NCBI GenBank assembly: GCA_038527215.1
Contig: JBCBGC010000116.1
Coordinates: 1-27,214 of the forward strand
Direction: 5' to 3'
DNA from: JAWPMV01 sp038527215
GTDB lineage: Bacteria > Bacteroidota > Bacteroidia > J057
Length of the DNA stretch: 27,214 nt
The position numbers and the translations under genes were made by a program. Position 1 is the stretch's first letter. Each line of letters begins with the position of its first letter. The notes beneath the pieces were generated by a model that worked only from the letters and a program-made list of their open reading frames with translations, was not told the DNA's origin and ran no database searches. This document shows, piece by piece, positions 15,478-23,197 of this stretch.

Positions 15478-16883
15478 ATCACTGAGATCTTCTTCGTACC
15501 GAAAAACAATAACCCGAGGGTCAGCAATGACCAAAAGAGGAGGATGCCAATATCCAGCCAGTATTGTGAAAAGACCGTTTTTAGCTCCGTTGGCTGATAA
15601 GTAAAGTCCTCCACAGACCGATAAAAATCATTATCCGCTTCCCAGCCCCAATCCCCACTCCTTGAGCCTCCATAGGCATGTTCATCATTCAGGGCCTTGA
15701 TAAATTCCCTACGGAAGTGTTCTACCTGAACCAGGAATTCCTGATGGTGAAAATTGTCCGTGGCGGAAAAGCCTTTACTGGTGTTATCGAGGGAAATAAA
15801 GGGGTCGATGATCCCACCGAATTGCAGGCTGTTTTTTTGTCGGGCGAGCACCCTTCTCACGCTTCCAAAATGCTTATCCCAGACCTGGTTCCCGTATTCT
15901 TCGTCTTCCTGCATGGCAATCCCATCAAAATTGATGGGTAATTGGGATAGGCTATTCACGCCATATTCAGCCAGAACTCTGGCCTCTAAAGTCTTGGCTC
16001 TTTTGTCGGAAGGATTATGCCCATCTATTCCTTTCGTCCGGTCTTCCCTCATGGCGGCCTGGAAATCATTCCTGCTCGGCAAGGGGTGCCACTTTTCTAC
16101 GGAACTCAATAAGATATTGGGCAAGAATACCGTCCAAACCATCCAAATCCCCAACATCGAAGTAAGGGCTAAGGTTGGATTTTGCCATCTGGACGATAAG
16201 AAAATCGTCAAGCCGGTGACCACAAAATAGTAAAGCGCGTAAACGCCAAAAAACATTAGCGACCTTTGCAACACATTCGCATCGAGGTTTTGCAGATTGA
16301 GCAGGCTGTAGGAGGCCATGACCAATAACAGCAGCATGATGCCATAAAACCATATCGCCAGGCTCTTGGCCAGGACCAGCTTGGTAGGATTGCCTCCCTG
16401 TAAGACGATAAGGCGCAATCGTCCACTTTGTTTTTCAGTGCTCACCGCACTAAAAGCCAAAAAGATCAACAGCAAGGGGATGATGTACTTGAGGATCAGA
16501 GAACTTCTCAGCTTACCAAAGCGGGAAATGGCCTGCATTTGGGAGGCTTCAGAATGAATCATTTCATTTTGCACATGGCCCTCGATCCGAATCATATTGC
16601 CAGTGATGCTGTTTACCCCTTCGTCCAGGCTACTGAGCAGGTTAGCAGGTTTGAAAACAAAGGTTCCGTAATGGGCCGCCCCGTGAGGATTCATCGCATC
16701 AATGCTTTCCCATTGGCTGCGCACATGGTGCTTGGCCCCATGGTAGGCCTCAGCTTGCTTACGAGTCTGATAATTCGCCAATATGATGGTCGTCAGCAGC
16801 AAGGCCGCAAAGCCCAGGGTGATTCCTACCATCAATTTGGTTCGAACGAGGAAGTGCCATTCGTTTTTAATGATTTGCCACAT
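15474..16883 (-). CDS. ABC-2 type transporter permease, DUF3526 family (first)
   Basis: A 469-residue membrane protein. I start at the ATG at 16883 (MWQIIKNEWHFLVRTKLMVGITLGFAALLLTTIILA), 7 bases after the ATPase stop; the open frame upstream overlaps the ATPase gene. After the first membrane segment comes a large loop containing GAAHYGTFVFKPANLLSSLDEGVNSITGN. Five or so hydrophobic segments follow (YIIPLLLIFLAFSAVSTEKQSGRLRLIVLQGG starts the block), then a second large loop, and a final segment IGILLFWSLLTLGLLFFGTKKI. 'STEKQSGRLRLI' just after the second segment is typical of these permeases. It shows the same plan as the next gene, so the transporter is probably an ATPase dimer with two different permease subunits. 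Confidence 0.8.
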   Translation of the reverse strand: MWQIIKNEWHFLVRTKLMVGITLGFAALLLTTIILANYQTRKQAEAYHGAKHHVRSQWESIDAMNPHGAAHYGTFVFKPANLLSSLDEGVNSITGNMIRIEGHVQNEMIHSEASQMQAISRFGKLRSSLILKYIIPLLLIFLAFSAVSTEKQSGRLRLIVLQGGNPTKLVLAKSLAIWFYGIMLLLLVMASYSLLNLQNLDANVLQRSLMFFGVYALYYFVVTGLTIFLSSRWQNPTLALTSMLGIWMVWTVFLPNILLSSVEKWHPLPSRNDFQAAMREDRTKGIDGHNPSDKRAKTLEARVLAEYGVNSLSQLPINFDGIAMQEDEEYGNQVWDKHFGSVRRVLARQKNSLQFGGIIDPFISLDNTSKGFSATDNFHHQEFLVQVEHFRREFIKALNDEHAYGGSRSGDWGWEADNDFYRSVEDFTYQPTELKTVFSQYWLDIGILLFWSLLTLGLLFFGTKKISVI

Positions 16884-16890
16884 GATCCTG

Positions 16891-17592
16891 TTAGTTTTGC
16901 ATGAATTCAAGGTAGAGTGCTTCCAGTTCGCTGGCACTAACTTCTTCGGTCTTTAGCTCCTTGACCAGCCGACCATTTTTGAGTATGCCGATCCGGTGAC
17001 AGACCTCTCTCACCCGGAATATGTCGTGGGAAGCCATGAGAATGGCCGCCCCTTGCGCCGCTAACTCTTTCAGCAGGACCGACAGTTCATTGCTCGCCAG
17101 CGGATCCAGGCCACTGGCAGGTTCATCAAGCAAGTAAACCTTGGCCCTTTTGGCGTAGGCGATAGCAATCCCTACTTTCTGCCGCATCCCTTTGGAATAG
17201 GAAGAAACCCTATCTTGGTGGACTTCCTTTTGCAGGCCGCAGGTGTTGAGAAAGTCCGCCAATTCCTCCTTAGCATAGGTAAAACCAGCCAGGCGGCAGA
17301 AATAATCCAGGTTTTCAAGGCCCGAGAGATAGGGATAGAGGGATACATTTTCGGGAATGTACCCAATCAGTTTTCTCGCCCTTTCCGTCTCCTGGCTTAC
17401 GTCCAACTGGTCGATCGTGAGCTTGCCAGAGTCCGGTGGCAAGAATCCCAGCAGCATGTTTATGGTCGTAGATTTTCCAGCGCCGTTTGCCCCCAGTAAG
17501 CCCAGAATCTCTCCTTCCTTTACTTCCAGATTTAAATCTTGAACCGCAGGTTTTCCCTTAAAAGATTTGTTTACATCGTTTAGGCGTATCAT
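16891..17592 (-). CDS. ABC transporter ATP-binding protein for the DUF3526 permease pair
   Basis: A 233-residue ABC ATPase of the ABC-2 (CcmA/NosF-like) type. Walker A GANGAGKS is at residues 34-41, a signature-region YSKGMRQKV at about 132-140, and Walker B with D-loop VYLLDEPASGLDP at about 152-164. The replacement of LSGG by YSKGM is usual for this class of exporters and for NosF-like proteins. It is followed after 7 bases by the first permease and is the third gene after CobW and MerC on the minus strand. NosF/NosY-type systems support metal-centre maturation in the periplasm, which would suit the neighbours, but the similarity is at class level only. Confidence 0.88.
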   Translation of the reverse strand: MIRLNDVNKSFKGKPAVQDLNLEVKEGEILGLLGANGAGKSTTINMLLGFLPPDSGKLTIDQLDVSQETERARKLIGYIPENVSLYPYLSGLENLDYFCRLAGFTYAKEELADFLNTCGLQKEVHQDRVSSYSKGMRQKVGIAIAYAKRAKVYLLDEPASGLDPLASNELSVLLKELAAQGAAILMASHDIFRVREVCHRIGILKNGRLVKELKTEEVSASELEALYLEFMQN

Positions 17593-17665
17593 TCAAACAA
17601 GGTTTATGCAGTAAATGAGTTCAAGGAACCATCTCCAGGAGCATGTGTGGGCCGTATTTTTTTCT

Positions 17666-18115
17666 TTATCCCAGGCTTTCAGGCACCTTGCATGCTTCCG
17701 CTTCACAGCGACAATGATGCCGATTGTATAAATGCAGGCCTACCAGACTTAAGGCAGGGACAAAGATCAATTCATGCTCCAGATGCACGAGGTGATATTT
17801 TTCACATACGATATACAGAGCCAGTAAACCCCAACTCCCATACATGGCAAAAGGCATCCACTTAAGGGAGGTCTTTTTGGCGGAATAATGCACCGCAATA
17901 AAGGAGATGGCCAGAAATAGATAATCAATCATCCCCCACCAAAATGGTCCGGCTTCATGATGTCCCTCTACATGCCCATGGGCATGGGCGTGAGCATGGG
18001 TGATAAACAAAAAAGGCGTTAGGAGGCAATGCACCAGGCAGATGGCGCTGGCGATCGCCCCCCAACTGTCTGAGGAACGATTTATATTCAGGCTAGGTGA
18101 TAGAAAGTTTGACAT
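17666..18115 (-). CDS. MerC-domain membrane protein, His- and Cys-rich
   Basis: A 149-residue inner-membrane protein with four hydrophobic segments (about residues 19-38, 59-80, 86-105 and 114-130). The first contains ICLVHCLLTPFLF, with a Cys-x3-Cys pair within the membrane as in MerC. A His run (HAHAHAHGHVEGHHEAG) lies in the loop between segments one and two, and the tail ends RHHCRCEAEAC, another likely metal site. MerC was first known as a mercuric-ion transporter, but no other mer gene is present here, and the CobW neighbour 30 bases upstream makes handling of zinc or a similar divalent metal more likely. The ABC ATPase begins 73 bases downstream. Confidence 0.85.
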   Translation of the reverse strand: MSNFLSPSLNINRSSDSWGAIASAICLVHCLLTPFLFITHAHAHAHGHVEGHHEAGPFWWGMIDYLFLAISFIAVHYSAKKTSLKWMPFAMYGSWGLLALYIVCEKYHLVHLEHELIFVPALSLVGLHLYNRHHCRCEAEACKVPESLG

Positions 18116-18145
18116 GAATTTGATTGAAAGTAGGTGATGATTGTG

Positions 18146-19162
18146 CTATGAAAAACAACGATTGAGCATTTTTTCGAAGCTGGCGGCTTGCAGGTTCTTG
18201 CCGATAAAGACTATCCTGCTTTGCGTTGCCTCTCCTGCATAGGCTTGCGGATAAGGCGTAAGATCCAACCGCCTTCCCACCGACTGCAAGATGTAGGGCT
18301 GGGCGACGTCTTTTACCCAAACCAGCCCCTTCATCCGATATAGCCCTTTGGCCTGAAAGACCAGGTAAGCGTTGAGGACATGATACAGGAGTTTCTGGTC
18401 AAAAGGGCGGTCGAATTCCAGCGCAAAAGAAGTAATCTCCTGCGTATGGGCATGGGGCACATGCGCCGGGGCATTTTTTACCGGAAAGCTATGCTCCTGG
18501 TCTGAATGGGCATGCGTGGCGTGGGCATGGTCAGCACCGGAACGACGGAAAGAGGTGTTCCCTCCGGCCTCGATCTGTGGGAACTGCGTTTTATTCCCTT
18601 GGATGATTTTTGCCAGGGGGTTCAAGGCTTTCAGGAGGGTTTTTACCTTCTTTATTTGCCGCTCATCTACCAGATCGGTTTTGTTGATCAGCAAGACATC
18701 ACTGTAGGTAATTTGGCTGATCGCCTCTTCTGTCTCATTTAACGCTTCTTCCAGTAACTCCGCATCGACCAGACAGATGATATTCGAAATCGGGAAAAAT
18801 TCCTTAATGGTAGGATGCACCACAAAAGGTTCGGCCAGCCCTACCGGATTGGCCACGCCGGTAGCTTCAATGATGAGCTCGTCGAAATCCTCCCGCTTGT
18901 CAAACAAGGTGTTGAGAATCTCATACAAGCTTTCATTCAGGGAACAACAGAGGCATCCGTTGTTGAGTTCCATGATGTCCCCTTCAGCCCGTAAAATCAA
19001 ATCTGAGTCAATGCCTTGCTGCCCAAATTCATTTTCAATGATGGCATAGCGAGTCTGAGGATTTTCCTTAATCAAATGATTGAGGAAAGTCGTTTTCCCA
19101 GCCCCCAGAAAGCCGGTGAGGATGGTGGTAGGCTTGGCGAGTATGTCGGTTGCTGTCGACAT
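18146..19162 (-). CDS. COG0523/CobW-family GTP-dependent metallochaperone
   Basis: A 338-residue G3E GTPase. It has the P-loop GFLGAGKTT (residues 17-25), an ENEFG switch (43-47), the invariant metal motif CLCC (70-73), the base-recognition NKTD (160-163) and a C-terminal CobW_C domain starting near residue 240. A His-rich linker spans about residues 211-239 (DHAHATHAHS ... HVPHAHT), typical of the zinc-linked members (ZigA/ZagA/ZNG1-like), which deliver Zn to client enzymes under scarcity. The subfamily is inferred from the linker and context. No cobalamin genes are nearby, arguing against a CobW role in B12 synthesis. A near-perfect TGCAACA palindrome sits 69-83 bases before the ATG, and MerC follows 30 bases after the stop. 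Confidence 0.9.
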   Translation of the reverse strand: MSTATDILAKPTTILTGFLGAGKTTFLNHLIKENPQTRYAIIENEFGQQGIDSDLILRAEGDIMELNNGCLCCSLNESLYEILNTLFDKREDFDELIIEATGVANPVGLAEPFVVHPTIKEFFPISNIICLVDAELLEEALNETEEAISQITYSDVLLINKTDLVDERQIKKVKTLLKALNPLAKIIQGNKTQFPQIEAGGNTSFRRSGADHAHATHAHSDQEHSFPVKNAPAHVPHAHTQEITSFALEFDRPFDQKLLYHVLNAYLVFQAKGLYRMKGLVWVKDVAQPYILQSVGRRLDLTPYPQAYAGEATQSRIVFIGKNLQAASFEKMLNRCFS

Positions 19163-19230
19163 CGGGTGATAGATCAGAATCCTTGTTTCCGCTGTGAGGC
19201 CTCAATTTGAGAGCTGGCAAGGGTGCTACA

Positions 19231-19245
19231 TGCAACAAAGTTGCA
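19231..19245. promoter_or_regulatory. TGCAACA-A-AGTTGCA palindrome (candidate Zur-type box 2)
   Basis: TGCAACAAAGTTGCA differs from the perfect palindrome at 12711 and 22923 at one arm position (and at the central base). It lies 69-83 bases upstream of the CobW-type metallochaperone start on the minus strand, a natural operator position for repressing the CobW-MerC-ABC transcription unit. Confidence 0.65.
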
Positions 19246-19366
19246 AATTAGAGACTTTTTCAGTTTATGCAATAAGTTTCCAGGATATTTCTTCAAAATG
19301 GACTGGTCAGCTATGGCAAAATCCCCCACTCCATAATTTGTCTCTGGAGAGGTAAAAAGTCCTTCC

Positions 19367-21580
19367 CTAAAACTGCTTCACAAACGTAATTTTAGCTACC
19401 AGTTGTTGCTCTGTGGCAGGCAGACTCAAGTCCGCAAACCGACTTTCATTGAACACCAGGTAGACAAACGAAAGGGGCTGATATTCCCAACTTGCCCGGA
19501 CGTTCCAGCGTCCCTGCTCATCAAAACTATTGTACTGGTAAAAGACCGATAGCTGTAAGCGGGGATGAAGCGCAAAACGTGAGCCGATGGTGATCAATTG
19601 GGTATTCAAATCCATTTGTTCTAAGCCCAGACCTTTAATCTGGTTGAGCTCATACGCCACAGAGATGGCGGCATGTGGAATAGGGGCCAGCCTTCCCGAA
19701 AAATTAACCGTATTGCGGGTACCATTATAAAACTGCCCGAAGTTATAGCCCAGATTCAAGGACCATTTCTTGGACTGGTCGGTATTGTATCGGAGGAGGT
19801 AGCGGGTGTAAAAATAGCTATCCCTGAGAATCGGAATGCCCAAAGGAGCGAAATCAAAGTTGATGTTTTGCCAGGTGGGCGTGAGGGAAAACTCGAAAAA
19901 ACTATTGTCCTTGAACCAGAAGTAAACCGGAAAAATATACAAGCGGGCCTGCTGAAAGCTGGAAGGATCGTTCGCGTCATGGTTGAAGTTGACAAAAACC
20001 CCAGGGTCCCAGCGTCGAATCCAGGGCAGTTTCTTCGGTCTCCAGATATAGTAGCCACCGGGATTGTGCCGGATGACATTACTTTGACGCACGAAACCCA
20101 TCCCGGGATTATAGGCTGCATCGGTATACTCGGTCACCCAGCCATAGTAGAATTTATTGGAGGTCTGTCCGGCAAAAATTCTCCCCGCCAGCCCCGTCTC
20201 TCTGGTAGCTTCGTCATAGGAAGTGCTGAATAAATACTGAATATCCCATTGGCTGGTAGGCCTGAATTGTCCGTCCAGGGTAAGGGTGGTATTATGGTTG
20301 GCTTCGCTCCCCAGGGCCTCAGAGGATTGATCAAAGCGGTGGGTGAGCATCACGCCTACATTATTTTCCCGGCCGTAGTTGCGGAGATAGCGCGCTACCC
20401 CAAAGTTCGAAACCGGAGAATTATCCGTTTCCGCCTGCCTTACGAACAAGCCAGCCAGGGCCTGTTTTTCCGTTCGCTGCGTAAAACGACTCCCTACCTC
20501 AATCGGGGCAGGTTCCGCATTAAAACTTCCCTGAAGGCCGATTCTTCGGCTGAAAAAGGGCCGAATAGAACGCTGCGCCCCTCCAGACCAAATGCCGGAA
20601 TTTTCCAAAAAGAATTGCCGCTGTTCTGGAAAGAAAATATTGAAGCGCTCCAGGTTATTAACCGCCCGGTCCACATCCGCCTGGGCAAAGTCGGTATTAT
20701 AGGTCAAGTCTAATACAGAGTAAGGATTGAGGGCCCACTTTATATCTCCTCCAGCTTTGATATTACTGGTGTTGGTGGGCGTGGTTCCGTCGGTGGTTCG
20801 GTCAAGCTGATAGAGCGCATAAGGTTCCACCCTCACATTGGCAGAAGGCGGAGGCACTTCAATCCCAGTCAGTCGGGCCGCATAGGTCATCCGGTAGGGG
20901 GTGAAGGATTGGGGAATGGGTGGAAAAGTGGACACTTCAACTTCTCTCCGCGCGTACCTTACCAAGGTAATCCCCCACTCTACTGGCTCCCCGGCCTTAG
21001 GGGCCTCATAGCGCAGGGTCTTAAAAGGGATGGCAAATTCCGCGGTAAAGCCTTCTGGGGTTCTTTGGGTGCGCACCGTCCAAAGGGTATTCCAACCCGT
21101 GTCAAAGGAATTGCCGTTGAAGTTCTGGAAATCTCGTTGGTTTCCGTAAGGGGTAGTCTGAAAAGCCTGGGCATACTGCTTCAGGTTTTGGGGATCAAGC
21201 GCCACCCCGAAGATGTCGTTTTCCCCCCAACTAAAATCCCTTCTTAGGTCCTGCACCCGGATTCCTTTGATGCCTGCAGAGTCCCGGCAAAAGGCCCCTA
21301 CATACAAATACTTATCATCGTAGAGGAATTTTACTACGGTTTCGTAACGAATTTCTCCACCTTGTCGCGGTTCCCGCCTAAAAAAATCTGAGATGGGCAT
21401 CGCCTTTTGCCACGCTGGTTCATCCAATTTTCCATCGATGGCCAGTCGCTGATTCGCCCTGCTTACCTGGATGATTGCGGGTTCTTCAGGCGGCTGAAAA
21501 TCTTCGGAAGTGCTTTCCGATTGGGCCTGAACAGCGTACGCGTACAGGACCAGTATGAGTAGGATACAAGCCCTAGTCAT
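19367..21580 (-). CDS. DUF5916 outer-membrane protein with carbohydrate-binding-9-like N-terminus
   Basis: A 737-residue exported protein; the signal peptide ends ...YAVQAQ. The N-terminal CBM9-like domain has RLAIDGKLDEPAWQKAMPI, the standard opening of this fold, then VKFLYDDKYLYVGAFC and the segment ending FTAEFAIPFKTLRY. The rest is the DUF5916 region, predicted to form an outer-membrane beta-barrel. It includes LNPYSVLDLTYNTDFAQADVD, then FNIFFPEQRQFFLENSGIW and FFSRRIGL, all well conserved in the family. The last strand ends in Phe (KITFVKQF), as expected for an outer-membrane protein. Function of the family is not established. It begins 28 bases after the aspartoacylase-like gene, so the two are probably co-transcribed from a promoter near the TGCAACA box at 22923. 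Confidence 0.88.
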   Translation of the reverse strand: MTRACILLILVLYAYAVQAQSESTSEDFQPPEEPAIIQVSRANQRLAIDGKLDEPAWQKAMPISDFFRREPRQGGEIRYETVVKFLYDDKYLYVGAFCRDSAGIKGIRVQDLRRDFSWGENDIFGVALDPQNLKQYAQAFQTTPYGNQRDFQNFNGNSFDTGWNTLWTVRTQRTPEGFTAEFAIPFKTLRYEAPKAGEPVEWGITLVRYARREVEVSTFPPIPQSFTPYRMTYAARLTGIEVPPPSANVRVEPYALYQLDRTTDGTTPTNTSNIKAGGDIKWALNPYSVLDLTYNTDFAQADVDRAVNNLERFNIFFPEQRQFFLENSGIWSGGAQRSIRPFFSRRIGLQGSFNAEPAPIEVGSRFTQRTEKQALAGLFVRQAETDNSPVSNFGVARYLRNYGRENNVGVMLTHRFDQSSEALGSEANHNTTLTLDGQFRPTSQWDIQYLFSTSYDEATRETGLAGRIFAGQTSNKFYYGWVTEYTDAAYNPGMGFVRQSNVIRHNPGGYYIWRPKKLPWIRRWDPGVFVNFNHDANDPSSFQQARLYIFPVYFWFKDNSFFEFSLTPTWQNINFDFAPLGIPILRDSYFYTRYLLRYNTDQSKKWSLNLGYNFGQFYNGTRNTVNFSGRLAPIPHAAISVAYELNQIKGLGLEQMDLNTQLITIGSRFALHPRLQLSVFYQYNSFDEQGRWNVRASWEYQPLSFVYLVFNESRFADLSLPATEQQLVAKITFVKQF

Positions 21581-21608
21581 AAGTCAGATATTATAAGGTA
21601 AAAACGCG

Positions 21609-22724
21609 CTAGTCGAGCAAGCCTATTGAAGCTAAGGTCTCGCCTTTATTGACCGGAGGAGTACCGAGCATGTACAAGATCACGCCACTTTTTTCAGTAA
21701 AGACCTCCGCAGTTATGTTTCCAAAAAAATCTGTGATATACCCCAACTTCATGCCCTTTTCTACATAATCCCCGCTGGATTTCAAGGGGTAAAAAATGCC
21801 CGATTCGGGGCTGCTGAGATAGGAGCGTTCGTGAAAAATGAGGGTACCTGGCGTGAGGACCGCAGTCCCTTCCTGAAGCCTTACATACTTCAGCAGTTCC
21901 AGCACTCCGGTTACGATTTTTTCTACCCGCTCCTCCTCAACGATTCCCAAACGACCACATTCAATGTCCATAGCCGGAATGCCCCGCTTGAAGGCTTCCG
22001 CAGAACAATACAAACTAGAATGGTCAGGCTTCAGGTAATCCTTGTTCGTGCCATCCATTTTGATCACGTGGTCAAAGCCCATATGAAGCGCCATCTGTCG
22101 GCTACTATCTGAAAGGCCGGGATGGTCGTCGTGATGATAGTAGGCCGTGTAGGGCCTTAGATCTTCCGGCGCATCTCCGCTATGCATATCCAGGAAAAAA
22201 TCGCTTCTGGCGATCACCTGCTCGGAGATAATATGGGCCACTCGCTCGGTCATGCTACCCTCTGCCTTACCCGGGAAGACCCGGTTCAGGTTTTTCCCAT
22301 CCTTGGGATTGATATAAGGCGAGCGACCTGAGAAGCTTTCTACATTCGCGATCTGCACCAAGATCACCGTCCCGCTCAATTGGGAAGGATCGATCTGATG
22401 GATCAGCTTTTGCGCCGCCAGAATAGGGGCATATTCGTATCCATGTACGCCAGCCGTGATGCCTAGCACCGGACCCGCCTTAGCACCATGGAATAGGGTG
22501 ACAGGAATCGTGGTCTTTCCTTCGGGTGCCGAAACCGCTAGCCTAATATGGGCCTTGGTCCCCGGAGGTACCTCAGTTCCCTGGAAAGTGAAAGTATCCT
22601 GAGCCTTTACAGGCAACCACATACTCCCGCATACCAAGCACAACAAGCCATTCTTGCGCAAGAACCGACCTGCATGGAGGGAAAAAATCAATAGGGGGAT
22701 AAGGGAAGAAAAGGAGGAATTCAT
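21609..22724 (-). CDS. Succinylglutamate desuccinylase/aspartoacylase-family zinc hydrolase, exported
   Basis: A zinc carboxypeptidase-like (M14-related) hydrolase. Motifs: GITAGVHGYEYAPILAAQ supplies the His and Glu zinc ligands (H-x2-E). FFLDMHSGD supplies the third His, AMDIECGRLG the catalytic-region Glu, and NLNRVFPG the substrate-binding Asn-Arg. The C-terminal part is a small beta-rich domain (GVILYMLGTPPVNKGETLASIG). The true start is unclear. The frame is open to 22796, but I use the ATG at 22724; a TTG a little further in (about 22658) would give a more typical signal peptide (RKNGLLCLVCGSMWLPVKAQ). The hydrolysed amide is unknown. Its zinc dependence and the TGCAACA box upstream suggest it belongs to the metal regulon. 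Confidence 0.82.
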   Translation of the reverse strand: MNSSFSSLIPLLIFSLHAGRFLRKNGLLCLVCGSMWLPVKAQDTFTFQGTEVPPGTKAHIRLAVSAPEGKTTIPVTLFHGAKAGPVLGITAGVHGYEYAPILAAQKLIHQIDPSQLSGTVILVQIANVESFSGRSPYINPKDGKNLNRVFPGKAEGSMTERVAHIISEQVIARSDFFLDMHSGDAPEDLRPYTAYYHHDDHPGLSDSSRQMALHMGFDHVIKMDGTNKDYLKPDHSSLYCSAEAFKRGIPAMDIECGRLGIVEEERVEKIVTGVLELLKYVRLQEGTAVLTPGTLIFHERSYLSSPESGIFYPLKSSGDYVEKGMKLGYITDFFGNITAEVFTEKSGVILYMLGTPPVNKGETLASIGLLD

Positions 22725-22922
22725 AATCCTGAAGCTAGCTTCGAAAGGTTTATAGGAGCCGGCCCTTTTTGCATAGCGCATAGAACCCGGAGTCAAAAGT
22801 TGATTTCACCCAATATGTACCGCTCACCATCCCGAGCCAGGCTCAACTTAAGCCTTGAATATTGTGCTTTTGGAAGGTTTTCAAATCGGAGAGAGGACAG
22901 CGTTTAGGTCCTTGCTTGTGCA

Positions 22923-22937
22923 TGCAACAGTGTTGCA
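22923..22937. promoter_or_regulatory. Perfect TGCAACA-G-TGTTGCA palindrome (candidate Zur-type box 3)
   Basis: Identical in all 15 bases to the box at 12711-12725. It lies upstream of the aspartoacylase-like and DUF5916 genes on the minus strand, 198 bases before the start used here. Confidence 0.65.
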
Positions 22938-22960
22938 AGAATAAAAATTACCAAGACATG

Positions 22961-22975
22961 TGCAACATCGATGCA
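22961..22975. promoter_or_regulatory. Degenerate TGCAACA half-palindrome next to box 3
   Basis: TGCAACATCGATGCA keeps the full left arm and TGCA of the right arm, with two mismatches against the perfect palindrome. It starts 38 bases after the start of box 3, roughly three and a half helical turns, which would allow two dimers to bind near one another. Confidence 0.4.
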
Positions 22976-23085
22976 GAATAGTCTCTGTTTCCGTAACACC
23001 ATGCATAAGCGCCAAACCGCCAATAGGGATCATAAAAAAGGACCTTCGAGCAGTCCGCTTAGGTTCCTTCCCATTTTGCTAGTAT

Positions 23086-23117
23086 AAAAAACGCAATAAT
23101 GCCCCTCCGCCTATTGC
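23086..23117 (-). terminator. Probable terminator of the kinase/regulator operon
   Basis: On the minus strand GCAATA (23117-23112) pairs with TATTGC (23098-23093) around a 13-base loop, followed by G and then TTTTTT (23091-23086). It lies about 80 bases after the response-regulator stop. The stem is only six pairs, so the call is moderate. Confidence 0.45.
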
Positions 23118-23197
23118 TGAGGGCAGACCGGAACGAGGTCCTTTCATGCTGGAAGTAAAGCGGGACCACTTACCTGCGAACCTCCGTCAGGAGTCCG

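Larger units (their letters stand above)
22797..23197. other. Intergenic region with two TGCAACA boxes; no gene seen
   Basis: About 400 bases between the aspartoacylase-like gene and the response regulator. It contains a perfect TGCAACA palindrome (22923-22937), a degenerate second copy (22961-22975) and, nearer the regulator gene, a probable minus-strand terminator. The sequence TCCGCTTAGG near 23055 is loosely echoed by TCCGCTAAAT near 23194, without clear meaning. No coding frame looks genuine. Confidence 0.4.

Noticed and set aside
17666..18115. Mercury-resistance operon
   Set aside because: MerC-like sequence is present, but there is no MerR, MerA, MerT or MerP in the window; the CobW neighbour suggests another metal.
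18146..19162. Cobalamin-synthesis CobW
   Set aside because: No cob/cbi gene or cobalamin riboswitch seen; the His-rich linker and MerC neighbour fit the zinc-type COG0523 group better.
19673..20233. Plus-strand open frame (186 codons) inside the DUF5916 gene
   Set aside because: Antisense to a well-conserved coding region with no domain signal; such frames are expected from the codon use.
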